A stretch of DNA of 12,443 nucleotides, taken from NCBI GenBank assembly GCA_964422555.1, contig CAYRBR010000048.1, forward strand, positions 1 to 12,443, read 5' to 3'. Below are positions 1 through 8,059 of the stretch, piece by piece (position 1 is the first letter of the stretch; the number at the start of each line of letters is the position of its first letter). The DNA comes from JAGLCW01 sp964422555. Lineage in GTDB: Bacteria; Caldisericota; Caldisericia; UBA6126. A program made the position numbers and the translations under genes. The notes below the pieces were generated by a model, which saw only the letters and a program-made list of their open reading frames with translations, was not told the origin of the DNA and made no database searches.

Positions 1-2897
1 AGGGAGCCATTATTGTATCTCTTGATAAACCAGCTGGTCCTTCCTATTTTATTGGATCTCCTCTAAATATACATTTCCAATCAACTCTTTCGGGAAAGGT
101 ATCTGTTTCATGTCAATCGGGACCTCTTCAAGTTACATTAAAAGAGTCTTTCATAACAAGTGGTACCCGTTATTCGTGGACACCTATTCTACCCGAATTA
201 CCCGATTCTAAATGCATGTGCACTGTTTCGTTTGAATCAGAGGGAGGGTATAGAGACAGTAGAACCTTCTATTTCTTTTGCAAACCTCAGTTAAAAGGAG
301 CAAGCGTAATTCGGGGTACCATACGGAACCAGTATTCGCAGGAACCAGTAGCAGGAGCAATTGTGCAGGTATCAGATGGTCCCACATTTGCTTCCACTAC
401 CAGTCAAAGTGATGGAACTTTCACATTTAAGCATATGGCACATGGATCTTACACTTTTTCTGTTGAAAAAAATGGATTCTTCTTTTCTTTTGCAGCTGAC
501 TCCATCGAAAACAGCGAAAATGTTCTTTCTCCCTGGAATATTCCACTGCAAGAATCGTACCAGTTATTAGTTTGGAACGAGGAACCCAAAGTAGAAACAA
601 ATACTATTCCTTTGTGGTTTTATACAGAAACAGAAGGGTATTTTTCTATTTACTGGCGAAAAGATCAGATTGAACGAACCATTTACCAGCAAATAGAGGC
701 ATACAAACAATCAACTAATCATCTTCAAATCCCAATTGCAAATGATATTCCATCAGGTACAATTCAGCTGATTATTGAAAACCAAACAACCAATGAAAAA
801 AGAGATCTGTTTATTACTCTTCCTGATTCTCTTCACACTAACTATGTTACCGGATTTGTTAAAGATTATGATGGTAATCCTCTGTCCAAGGCTCATGTTA
901 ACGAATTTGCTGTAAACGAATGGGGGTACTTCCGTATCCCCCCGGATTCTCTTTCAGAACCAATTATTGTTTCAGCCCCTTTCTATGAACAAAAAGAATT
1001 GTCCCAGGAGGATGTTGATACAATTTCTACAACATATCTGGAGAAGAATACCGGCACTTCATTTACATCTCAAAAAAACATTTTTATTAGCAACGATTTT
1101 AACCAATTTACATTTGATTGGATAATGAAAGACGGATGGAACACAATTTCAAATTTTGAGATAGTAGAAGACCCTACATTAGAACCTATATACTCTATTC
1201 CATCACTTGAATGTCATCCTGGATACCTCTATAGCCTGCATTATGCAAATATGCTTCAAGAACAGGTAACAAAGAACTCCTGTATTCAATGGACTGAAGA
1301 GAAGAACAAGGAAAACATTGATACAAAAATTCCAATTTTAGCAGGAATTGATGACAAGCTTTTTTACTCAACTATTCCCTCTATTCCCGTATTTTTTCAA
1401 TCTGAATCAGTAGAATTACTTTTTGATATCTACTCTTACTCAGAACATCCCAATCAATACCTTCTTTCCAGTAGTTTTCCTTCTCCCTATAAAGCTACAA
1501 TTTCACCTTCTGATCTGATCCCTGGAAACGAATGCAAAGTACAAATTACTTCTACTAATGAAGAACGAAATTTGATCAACACAAACCAGCCCATTTTAGG
1601 TTGCATAATTGTACAAGACCAGGCAAAAAAACCTGTGGGTTCAATTCCTGTACACTTTTCCTTACAAGAAGAAACAATTGTTTCCATTCGACAACCTATC
1701 TGGAGCCAGATGTTGCCAGTTGGGTATAAAACTAAACACACATTTTACATTAGCGAAACTCCTTCAAAACTTGAAATCGGCGAAACCCCTGTTTACGTTG
1801 AAACCAGTTCCATGGATAACAAGATATTTATTACAATTACTGCAGTTCCAGAAGGAGTAACAGACATACAAATCCCACTTTCTATCAACAATCAACCAGA
1901 ACAGCATCTTTATGTAAACATTGAAGGAATCCCTGCTAACAATGAATGGCATGCCCCTGCTTTAAAATGTACTTCTGTTGAAGAAGGAGTTCAATTATCC
2001 GTACAAGGCTTATTGCCAGACAATGTATATCGAATCCGTCGAAAAGAAAAAGAGGGTGTTCCCGAATGGATTCACACCTTTACTAACCAAACCACATTTG
2101 TTGATAAGAATGTCCAAACGGGATCAACCTATGAATACAGTCTTTTTACAACCGACCAAAAACTTGTTTCTGGGTGGTCCAATTCAGTTTCCTGGAAACA
2201 CATGCTTCTGCAAATTCAATTGAAAATTAAACAGGAAACGGTGTACACGAATGCGAGTTCTATTTTACTGGAAGGAACTGCCACTCCGGAAGCTGTTTTA
2301 ACTTTGAATAGTCGTGTCCTGAAAACAGATTTATATGGTCGATTTTCATTTAATGCCCCCCTGAAAGAAGGAGAAAACAAATTTGTTTTCCAGCTAAAAG
2401 ATGAAACGAATAACTCAATAGAAAAAACTCTCACTGTATATCGGGACTCTGAAAAACCAGAAATCAAAATTCTATCTCCAACCAAAAATCCTTATTACAC
2501 AAAAAACAAATCTGTCGAAATTCGACTTCAAACTGAAATTGGCAGCAAAGTAACCTTGCAAAATAACCCAATGACTGAAACAAGCCCTGGTATATTCCAG
2601 ATAGTCTATGAACTACAGCAGGGAAACAATACGTTGAAAATTTCCGTTAAAGACAAGGCAGGCAACCAATCGGAAACTGTACTTGAAATCGTTCTCTACA
2701 AAACAGCGTACTATATACAATTAAAGATAGGATCTAACCGTGCTGTAGTAAACGGTAAAACATATGAATTAGATGTTCCTCCCCAAGTACTATCAGGGAG
2801 AACGGTAGTCCCTTTACGCTTTATTGCAGAAAGCTTTGGAGCAGAAGTAGAGTGGGTTGCAGAAACAAAAGAAATACAAATACGATTGTATCAATAA
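1..2897 (+). CDS. Large secreted multidomain protein with copper-amine-oxidase-N-like C-terminus (5' truncated)
   Basis: The reading frame is open from the left edge (first whole codon at position 3) to a TAA at 2895-2897, about 964 codons, so the true start and any signal peptide lie outside the window; the ATG at 216 is internal. The visible part is a string of beta-sandwich modules. A carboxypeptidase-regulatory-like domain lies at about 297-530 (VIRGTIRN, then SDGTFTFKHMAHGSYTFSVEKNGF) and a shorter similar one at about 845-1000 (TGFVKDYDGNPLSKAHV). A fibronectin-III-like segment lies at about 1938-2205, and Ig-like/Big-type modules at about 2212-2700 (DSEKPEIKILSP, KDKAGNQ). The end, about 2710-2894, is a copper-amine-oxidase N-terminal-like stalk domain (AVVNGKTYELDVPPQVLSGR, VVPLRFIAESFGAEVEW). 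This stalk domain is common on secreted clostridial proteins and does not imply amine oxidase activity. No catalytic domain is visible. A surface or envelope role is inferred from the domains; the ligand is unknown. Confidence 0.85.
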   Translation, partial: GAIIVSLDKPAGPSYFIGSPLNIHFQSTLSGKVSVSCQSGPLQVTLKESFITSGTRYSWTPILPELPDSKCMCTVSFESEGGYRDSRTFYFFCKPQLKGASVIRGTIRNQYSQEPVAGAIVQVSDGPTFASTTSQSDGTFTFKHMAHGSYTFSVEKNGFFFSFAADSIENSENVLSPWNIPLQESYQLLVWNEEPKVETNTIPLWFYTETEGYFSIYWRKDQIERTIYQQIEAYKQSTNHLQIPIANDIPSGTIQLIIENQTTNEKRDLFITLPDSLHTNYVTGFVKDYDGNPLSKAHVNEFAVNEWGYFRIPPDSLSEPIIVSAPFYEQKELSQEDVDTISTTYLEKNTGTSFTSQKNIFISNDFNQFTFDWIMKDGWNTISNFEIVEDPTLEPIYSIPSLECHPGYLYSLHYANMLQEQVTKNSCIQWTEEKNKENIDTKIPILAGIDDKLFYSTIPSIPVFFQSESVELLFDIYSYSEHPNQYLLSSSFPSPYKATISPSDLIPGNECKVQITSTNEERNLINTNQPILGCIIVQDQAKKPVGSIPVHFSLQEETIVSIRQPIWSQMLPVGYKTKHTFYISETPSKLEIGETPVYVETSSMDNKIFITITAVPEGVTDIQIPLSINNQPEQHLYVNIEGIPANNEWHAPALKCTSVEEGVQLSVQGLLPDNVYRIRRKEKEGVPEWIHTFTNQTTFVDKNVQTGSTYEYSLFTTDQKLVSGWSNSVSWKHMLLQIQLKIKQETVYTNASSILLEGTATPEAVLTLNSRVLKTDLYGRFSFNAPLKEGENKFVFQLKDETNNSIEKTLTVYRDSEKPEIKILSPTKNPYYTKNKSVEIRLQTEIGSKVTLQNNPMTETSPGIFQIVYELQQGNNTLKISVKDKAGNQSETVLEIVLYKTAYYIQLKIGSNRAVVNGKTYELDVPPQVLSGRTVVPLRFIAESFGAEVEWVAETKEIQIRLYQ

Positions 2898-2912
2898 CAG
2901 AAAGAGGTTTTC

Positions 2913-3335
2913 ATGGTTGGTAGAAAAATTGGCTCAAAGTGGTTTATTCGACTCCAAAAAGGAGAAGAAGTAGTGCAGTCTTTAAAAGAGTTTTGTGAAC
3001 AAAACCAAATAAAACTGGGTAGTATTTCCGGTATTGGAGCATGCAAAAATGTTACAATGGGTTTGTACGATCCCCAGAAAAAAGAATACTTCAAAAGAAC
3101 TTTCCCCGAAGATATGGAAATGGCTGCTTTGCTGGGGAACGTTTCAACAATGAATCAAGAAATCTATCTACACCTTCATGCTACTTTTTCAAATGAAAAA
3201 CTAGAAGCTGTTGCAGGACACCTAAATGAGGCTACTATTTGTGCCACTGGTGAAATTATCATTGACCAAGTAGAGGGTACAATTGATCGAAAAAAGGATG
3301 AAGAGATTGGTATCAATCTATGGCAAATCCTGTAA
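2913..3335 (+). CDS. PPC/DUF296 domain protein
   Basis: This 140-residue protein is one complete PPC (plants and prokaryotes conserved, DUF296) domain. Visible hallmarks are the N-terminal strand and helix (WFIRLQKGEEVVQSLKEFCEQ), the SISGIGACKNVTMGLYD segment (37-53), and the histidine-bearing HLHATFSN (87-94) followed by AGHLNEATICATGEIII (101-117). In the family these His residues cluster and may bind metal. Plant members are fused to AT-hooks and bind DNA; stand-alone bacterial members have no settled function, so a DNA-binding role is not assumed here. The ATG at 2913 follows AAAGAGG (2901-2907). The gene starts 15 bases after the preceding stop, and its last 16 bases overlap the next gene, so translational coupling with the HAD phosphatase is likely. 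Confidence 0.88.
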   Translation: MVGRKIGSKWFIRLQKGEEVVQSLKEFCEQNQIKLGSISGIGACKNVTMGLYDPQKKEYFKRTFPEDMEMAALLGNVSTMNQEIYLHLHATFSNEKLEAVAGHLNEATICATGEIIIDQVEGTIDRKKDEEIGINLWQIL

Positions 3336-4003
3336 ACCGATTCTACAAAGGTTGCATTTTTGACCTAGATGGAACGCTTGTAAATACCCTTCCTGAAATC
3401 GCCTGTAGTGTAAATACCGTACTGGAAAGACATAAAAAAACTCCGTATCAGGAACATGAATATAAGAGTTTTATAGGGTATGGAGTTGAACATCTTATTA
3501 AAGAGTCATTTCAGATCCCTTTTTCACACGAGCTGTTCCCAACCATATACGAAGAAGTACTAACAGAATATAGAAAAAATTCTGGAGTACTCTCAGAACC
3601 TTTCCCTTACATTCACGAAATATTACAAGATCTATCCACTAAGAACATTCCCCTGGCCATACTTACAAACAAACCACAAGCAATGGCAGAGAAGTCGATC
3701 GACCATTTTTTCTCCTCCATTCCGTTCGACCCCATTATTGGTGCCCAGGACTCTGTTCCTAAAAAACCGCATCCCCATGGTCTTCATGCTGTATTGAAAC
3801 AATGGGATGTTCCAGCTTCTCAGGTAATCTTTTTTGGAGATTCCACTGTGGATATACAAACTGCGAAGGCAGCCAATATAACTGTTGGAGCCGTAGGTTG
3901 GGGTTTTAGTTCACAACAGGAGTTACAAACAAGCAATCCAGACCAATTGTATTCTCATCCAAAAGAACTACACAATAACATTTCTACTTTATTTGGAAAG
4001 TAA
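3320..4003 (+). CDS. HAD-superfamily phosphatase, phosphoglycolate phosphatase-like
   Basis: A 227-residue haloacid-dehalogenase-type phosphatase with all four HAD motifs: motif I FDLDGTL (nucleophile D15, acid/base D17), motif II ILTNKP (T116), motif III lysine in KKPHP (K148/K149), and motif IV FFGDSTVDIQTAKAAN (D174, D178). A helical cap (about residues 24-95) sits between motif I and motif II, as in phosphoglycolate phosphatase (Gph) and pyrophosphatase PpaX. The length fits that subfamily. The substrate cannot be fixed from sequence: 2-phosphoglycolate, pyrophosphate or another small phosphate ester are all possible. The ATG at 3320 overlaps the upstream PPC gene by 16 bases and has only a weak, distant purine stretch (around 3299-3306), suggesting coupling. 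No other in-frame ATG lies before motif I. metK follows after 32 bases. Confidence 0.88.
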   Translation: MANPVNRFYKGCIFDLDGTLVNTLPEIACSVNTVLERHKKTPYQEHEYKSFIGYGVEHLIKESFQIPFSHELFPTIYEEVLTEYRKNSGVLSEPFPYIHEILQDLSTKNIPLAILTNKPQAMAEKSIDHFFSSIPFDPIIGAQDSVPKKPHPHGLHAVLKQWDVPASQVIFFGDSTVDIQTAKAANITVGAVGWGFSSQQELQTSNPDQLYSHPKELHNNISTLFGK

Positions 4004-4035
4004 ATAAAGCGATCTTCTCAGAAGCGAGGTATAAC

Positions 4036-5175
4036 ATGTATAAAAATCTTTTTACATCGGAATCCCTTAAAGAGGGACATCCCGATAAAATATGTGACAG
4101 AATTGCGGATGCAGTTCTGGACGATATCCTGCGAAATGATCCAACCGCTCGGGTAGCCTGCGAAGTAGTAACCAGTACCGGATTTGTACTTATTATGGGA
4201 GAAATCACTACTGATGCTTATGTTGACCTTACAGCCATTGCTCGAAATACTGTTAATGAAATTGGCTATGATTCTCCAAAATGGGGGTTCAACGGAAATA
4301 CTTGCTCTGTTCTTACTGCAGTAAAGGAACAATCCCCCGATATTGCCAATGCAGTTACAAAAGAAAATGATATAGGAGCTGGTGACCAGGGAATGATGTT
4401 CGGGTTTGCCTGCAATGAAACAAAAGCCTATATGCCTATGCCAATTTACTTATCACATAAACTAGCAAAACAACTTGCTGAAGTTCGCAAAAAAGGAATC
4501 ATCCCTTATTTGGGTCCTGATGGCAAAACACAAGTAACAGTAGAGTACGACAAAGATAATAAACCTTGTCGTATTGACACAATTGTTGTATCTACCCAAC
4601 ATGAAAGTGGAATTGACATGACCACTCTTCATAACGATGTAGTACAACACGTGGTAAACGCTACCATTCCAACAGATCTAATTGACAAAGAGACTCGATT
4701 TCTAATCAATCCCAGTGGTTGTTTCCATATTGGAGGTCCAGTAGCAGATACCGGGTTAACTGGTAGAAAAATAATTGTTGACACGTATGGTGGATATGCT
4801 AATCATGGAGGAGGTTCTTTTTCAGGAAAAGACCCAACCAAAGTAGATCGATCAGGAGCTTATGTCGCTAGATACATTGCTAAAAATTTAGTTGCTGCTC
4901 ATCTTTTAGACAAAGTAGAAATACAGCTAGCCTATGCAATTGGCGTTCCAAAACCTGTTTCCATCCGTATTCAAGATTTTGGAACAGCACGCATCCCAGT
5001 TTCCGAAATGATTCACCGAGTTGTCACCAATATTGATCTCACTCCCAAAGCAATTATTGAACGGTTTCAACTTCAAAATCCCATTTACAAACAAGTGTCC
5101 ACTTACGGTCACTTCGGACGGGATGACCTGAATTTACCCTGGGAAAAAACGGACTTAGCAAAAGAAATTGCATAA
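4036..5175 (+). CDS. metK: S-adenosylmethionine synthetase
   Basis: Makes S-adenosylmethionine from ATP and methionine in the cytoplasm; an essential housekeeping enzyme. The 379-residue length is typical of the bacterial family. Signatures in order: SESLKEGHPDKICDRIADAV (9-28, ATP/Mg site with H15 and D17), GAGDQG (114-119), INPSGCFHIGGP (224-235), ADTGLTGRKIIVDTYGG (237-253, R244 and K245), the phosphate-binding GGGSFSGKDPTKVDRSGAY (258-276, catalytic lysines) and YGHFGR (357-362). One oddity is Cys229, where most members carry Arg (or Lys) in NP(S/T)GRF. The ATG at 4036 follows GCGAGG at about 4023-4028. The 32-base upstream gap is too short for a SAM riboswitch, and none is seen; expression probably depends on the upstream genes or on a promoter inside the HAD gene. 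Confidence 0.97.
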   Translation: MYKNLFTSESLKEGHPDKICDRIADAVLDDILRNDPTARVACEVVTSTGFVLIMGEITTDAYVDLTAIARNTVNEIGYDSPKWGFNGNTCSVLTAVKEQSPDIANAVTKENDIGAGDQGMMFGFACNETKAYMPMPIYLSHKLAKQLAEVRKKGIIPYLGPDGKTQVTVEYDKDNKPCRIDTIVVSTQHESGIDMTTLHNDVVQHVVNATIPTDLIDKETRFLINPSGCFHIGGPVADTGLTGRKIIVDTYGGYANHGGGSFSGKDPTKVDRSGAYVARYIAKNLVAAHLLDKVEIQLAYAIGVPKPVSIRIQDFGTARIPVSEMIHRVVTNIDLTPKAIIERFQLQNPIYKQVSTYGHFGRDDLNLPWEKTDLAKEIA

Positions 5176-5176
5176 C

Positions 5177-5192
5177 TGTAACATCTGTTACA
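5177..5192. promoter_or_regulatory. Perfect inverted repeat between metK and the M50 gene (operator or weak hairpin)
   Basis: TGTAACA-TC-TGTTACA has two perfect 7-base arms and begins 2 bases after the metK stop. As RNA it could form a 6-bp stem with a 4-base loop, but no U-run follows, so it is a poor intrinsic terminator. The size and symmetry suit a dimeric repressor site. The following AT-rich stretch (AATAAGTAATATATATACAT) could hold a promoter for the M50-plsC-ATPase-lipoprotein cluster: GTTACA (5187-5192) is a 4/6 match to a -35, but the -10 match is poor. I do not recognise it as the site of a known regulator. Confidence 0.4.
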
Positions 5193-5233
5193 TTAATAAG
5201 TAATATATATACATAACAAAATGGAGTTTTATT

Positions 5234-5863
5234 GTGTCAAGTTTTAACATTATAGGTTTACTTTTAAATGTCCCGGCTTTGTTAATTAGCCTAACTGTAC
5301 ATGAATTTTCACATGCCTGGATGGCAAACAAATTGGGGGATCCGACTGCTGAACAGCAGGGACGACTTACATTGAACCCTTTGAAGCATCTAGATTTCCT
5401 TGGAACACTAATGTTAATTTTCTTTCGATTTGGGTGGGCAAAACCGGTTCCCATTAACGCTCGGTATTTCAAAGATCAAAAAAAGGGAATGATATTAACT
5501 TCGATTGCCGGTCCAATGTCGAATATTCTTCTAGCTATTCTCAGTGCCCTACTTTGGAAACTTCTATCCCCATTCCTTAATGAGTTTTTGCAGGCTTTCC
5601 TCTTTATTATGGTGTATATGAATGTTGCTCTTGCAATCTTCAATCTACTGCCTATCCCACCCTTAGATGGTTCTTATCTGATTACTGTTTTTGTAAAAAA
5701 CCAGAAAGTGATTGCCTGGTTATACCGATATGGTTTGTACATTTTTATAGGGATCTTGTTTATTGGTTCTTTAACTGGGTCTGTAAGTATTCTAGGTAAA
5801 ATTATTAATCCAGTGGTTTCGGGTCTTCTGAGATTATTCCGAATCCCTTTTATGGGAATGTAG
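5234..5863 (+). CDS. Site-2 protease family (M50) membrane metalloprotease
   Basis: A 209-residue polytopic membrane protein of the compact, PDZ-less site-2-protease group related to YwhC and Rip-like proteins. The zinc motif HEFSH (23-27) lies in the first hydrophobic segment (LISLTVHEFSHAWMANKLGD). It is followed by GRLTLNPLKHLDFLGT (43-58), GWAKPVPIN (67-75), AGPMSNILLAIL (92-103) and the third metal-ligand motif NLLPIPPLDGS (137-147, D145), with a last hydrophobic segment at about 160-185. All expected metal ligands are present, so it is probably active in intramembrane cleavage; the substrate is unknown. The start is GTG at 5234, chosen because a GGAG (5223-5226) sits 7 bases upstream and no in-frame ATG extends it. 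The next gene starts 1 base after this stop. Confidence 0.93.
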   Translation: MSSFNIIGLLLNVPALLISLTVHEFSHAWMANKLGDPTAEQQGRLTLNPLKHLDFLGTLMLIFFRFGWAKPVPINARYFKDQKKGMILTSIAGPMSNILLAILSALLWKLLSPFLNEFLQAFLFIMVYMNVALAIFNLLPIPPLDGSYLITVFVKNQKVIAWLYRYGLYIFIGILFIGSLTGSVSILGKIINPVVSGLLRLFRIPFMGM

Positions 5864-5864
5864 C

Positions 5865-6482
5865 ATGATTTATATCCTGTCGAGATTTATATTACGAATG
5901 ATTATTTTTGTCACCAATACCTTTGTAACAATCGGCAGTGAATATATTCCTTCAAAAGGTGGTGCTCTTATAATATGTAACCACCGTTCAGCAACAGATC
6001 CATTGGTATGTGTATGTTCTACATGCAAACGTAAATTCTCCTTTATCGCAAAAAAAGAGTTGTTTAAAAATCGTTTCTTTGGTGCCTTCTTGCGAAACGT
6101 TGGAGTGTTTCCTGTAAACCGGGAAGGACTGGATAGAGCAATGCTTCGTACCTGTATCCAAAGACTTAGTGATGGGAAAATAGTCATCATTTATGTAGAA
6201 GGAACTCGCAATAAAGATCTTTCAATAGACCTGCTTCCATTAAAAAAGGGTTTTGCATTTTTAGCTTCCAAAGGTCAAGTTCCCATTATCCCAATGTACC
6301 TAACTGGTTCTATGAATACGTTTAAATTGCGTTTTCCAAGGAAAAAAATAGTTGTCACAATCGGTACTCCTATTCCCTGGAATCAACCATTACAGGAAAT
6401 AGTATCTACTTCCAAAAAAGCTCTTTTAGAACTCTGTAGAAAAGGAGAGGAGATTATCAATGGGAACAAATCAATTATTTGA
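5865..6482 (+). CDS. plsC: 1-acyl-sn-glycerol-3-phosphate acyltransferase (PlsC-type)
   Basis: A 205-residue membrane-associated acyltransferase, expected to acylate lysophosphatidic acid to phosphatidic acid in phospholipid synthesis. The four PLSC motifs are visible: NHRSATD (39-45, the catalytic HX4D, H40/D45), VFPVNREG (81-88), YVEGTRNK (110-117) and VPIIPMYLTG (139-148). A hydrophobic stretch at about 8-24 would anchor it to the membrane. The region just after HX4D holds three closely spaced cysteines (C49, C51, C54); with no other sign of metal binding I give this little weight. ATG at 5865 lies 1 base past the M50 stop and lacks a strong Shine-Dalgarno, suggesting coupled translation. 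Its last 23 bases overlap the R3H ATPase gene. It could act on other lysophospholipids, so the symbol is family-level. Confidence 0.9.
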   Translation: MIYILSRFILRMIIFVTNTFVTIGSEYIPSKGGALIICNHRSATDPLVCVCSTCKRKFSFIAKKELFKNRFFGAFLRNVGVFPVNREGLDRAMLRTCIQRLSDGKIVIIYVEGTRNKDLSIDLLPLKKGFAFLASKGQVPIIPMYLTGSMNTFKLRFPRKKIVVTIGTPIPWNQPLQEIVSTSKKALLELCRKGEEIINGNKSII

Positions 6483-8055
6483 AGAGCTACAAAAACAAGA
6501 TCTATCCCGCTTCTTAGAAATTTTTCCTTTGTGGATGCAAAAGAAAATTCAAGACAATGGCGATATTCATGAATTAATCGAAATTATTCTGGACGTGGGA
6601 AGAAAACCAGAAGCACGATTTCAGAATACTACCAAGTATTTAATAGATGAGCCAGTGGATGTAAGCTTAATCAATTCTATCCTTGAAAAAACAGAAGGTT
6701 TTAATCGAGACAATCGAACTGGTATTGGGGGAACTCTTCACCGTATATCAGGCATTCGGAATCGAAACGAAGAGGTAATTGGATTAACCTGCCGAGTTGG
6801 AAAAGCAATTCTTGGAACGGCAGACAGTGTGAAGGACATTATTTACACCAGTCGCAATATCCTTTTACTGGGACCTCCTGGAGTTGGAAAAACCACCCTT
6901 TTAAGAGAAACATCTCGGTTATTAAGCACCGATGCAAAAAAACGAGTTGTTATCGTTGATACTTCTAATGAAATTGCCGGGGAAGGGAATATCCCACATC
7001 AGGCTGTCGGTATTTCCCGCAGAATGATGGTTCCCCTTTCAAAGCAACAGTTTGAGGTAATGATTGAAGCAGTCGAGAATCATACACCTGAAGTAATTAT
7101 TATTGACGAAGTTGGAACTGCAGAAGAAACAGCAGCATGTCGTACTATTGCCGAAAGAGGAGTACAACTAATTGCCACTGCCCACGGAAAAACGCTTGAA
7201 AATGTTCTTTTCAACCCTACCATTGCCGATCTGGTTGGTGGAATTACAAGTGTCATTCTGAGCGATGAAGAAGCCATTCGAAGAGGAACACAGAAAACTG
7301 TTTTAGAGCGTACATCTGATCCTACTTTTGACGTATTAATCGAAATTCATTCCTATAGTGAGTATGCTATTTACATAGATGTAGCAAAAACAGTTGATCG
7401 GTACTTACGTGGTTTCCCTGTAACTCCCGAGATTCGTCGACAAACTAAATCGGGTGAAATTGAGATCATTGAACCTCAAAACCATGAATCAGACACCTTA
7501 AAGAAAGAAAATGACCTGGAAGATGAGCTACTTCTAGAAGAAATGAATCAATCTTCATCTACAACATCAGCTCGAACTACTAAAGAAGAACACCCTCCCT
7601 TAAAAATATATCCTTTTGGACTATCAACGAATTACCTGCAACGATCTTTGAAGGTGGCCAAAATTGGAATTATCATCAACAAGCAACTAACCAATTCTGA
7701 CATTGTTATCACTACGGATCCCTACAGAAGAAAAAATCCAAGAGCACTTCAGAAAGCCGAAGAAATGGGCATTCCTGTTTATTCTATCCCAGGCAATACC
7801 CTACATGACATAAAACGATTTGTTCAGAGTTTAAAATCCGATATAATTAAACATCCTGAGGTAACGGAAGATCAACTGGAAAGCATAATACAAAAAGTAT
7901 TCTACACGAACTTACCTGTTAACTTTCCTCCCACAGGTGCAAAAATGAGAAAAATTGAACATCAGCTGGCAAAACGATTTGGTTTGCGTTCAGAAAGTTA
8001 TGGAGAAGAACCTCATCGCTTTGTAGTGGTATATCCACCCGATACAGAGGAGTAA
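6460..8055 (+). CDS. R3H domain AAA-type ATPase, Ycf45/SpoIIIAA-like
   Basis: This 531-residue protein matches the Ycf45-like family, which combines a SpoIIIAA/AAA-type ATPase with a C-terminal single-stranded nucleic-acid-binding R3H domain. Walker A is GPPGVGKTT (138-146) and Walker B VIIIDEVGT (212-220), with IATAHG (238-243) as a sensor-like segment. Residues about 343-379 form a charged, Ser/Thr-rich linker. Residues about 380-460 (KIYPFGLSTNYLQRSLKVAK, then DPYRRKNPRALQKAEEMGIP) are the region typical of cyanobacterial and chloroplast Ycf45 relatives. The R3H domain at about 490-527 has the R-x3-H signature (R497, H501). Function in bacteria is not established; a nucleic-acid-linked ATPase is the cautious call. 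It is not SpoIIIAA itself, because no other spoIIIA genes follow. The ATG at 6460 has an excellent Shine-Dalgarno (AAGGAGAGGAG, 6442-6452). Confidence 0.92.
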   Translation: MGTNQLFEELQKQDLSRFLEIFPLWMQKKIQDNGDIHELIEIILDVGRKPEARFQNTTKYLIDEPVDVSLINSILEKTEGFNRDNRTGIGGTLHRISGIRNRNEEVIGLTCRVGKAILGTADSVKDIIYTSRNILLLGPPGVGKTTLLRETSRLLSTDAKKRVVIVDTSNEIAGEGNIPHQAVGISRRMMVPLSKQQFEVMIEAVENHTPEVIIIDEVGTAEETAACRTIAERGVQLIATAHGKTLENVLFNPTIADLVGGITSVILSDEEAIRRGTQKTVLERTSDPTFDVLIEIHSYSEYAIYIDVAKTVDRYLRGFPVTPEIRRQTKSGEIEIIEPQNHESDTLKKENDLEDELLLEEMNQSSSTTSARTTKEEHPPLKIYPFGLSTNYLQRSLKVAKIGIIINKQLTNSDIVITTDPYRRKNPRALQKAEEMGIPVYSIPGNTLHDIKRFVQSLKSDIIKHPEVTEDQLESIIQKVFYTNLPVNFPPTGAKMRKIEHQLAKRFGLRSESYGEEPHRFVVVYPPDTEE

Positions 8056-8059
8056 ACAA

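Noticed and set aside
216..218. ATG at 216 as the start of the large secreted protein
   Set aside because: The same frame is open back to position 3 with protein-like composition, there is no Shine-Dalgarno before 216, and no signal peptide follows it; the gene is simply cut by the window edge.
2710..2897. Copper amine oxidase enzyme
   Set aside because: Only the N-terminal-like stalk domain is present at the protein C-terminus; the catalytic domain with the topaquinone tyrosine is absent.
4004..4035. Possible SAM riboswitch or other leader before metK
   Set aside because: The gap is only 32 bases and contains just a 4-bp CTTC/GAAG stem around 4013-4023; far too short for any SAM riboswitch class.
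5993..6030. CxCxxC cluster in PlsC as a metal site
   Set aside because: Three nearby cysteines (C49, C51, C54) without a fourth conserved partner or known family precedent are not enough to call a metal-binding motif.
6460..8055. Sporulation protein SpoIIIAA
   Set aside because: The ATPase core is related, but the Ycf45-type middle region and R3H C-terminus are absent from SpoIIIAA, and no spoIIIAB-AH genes follow.
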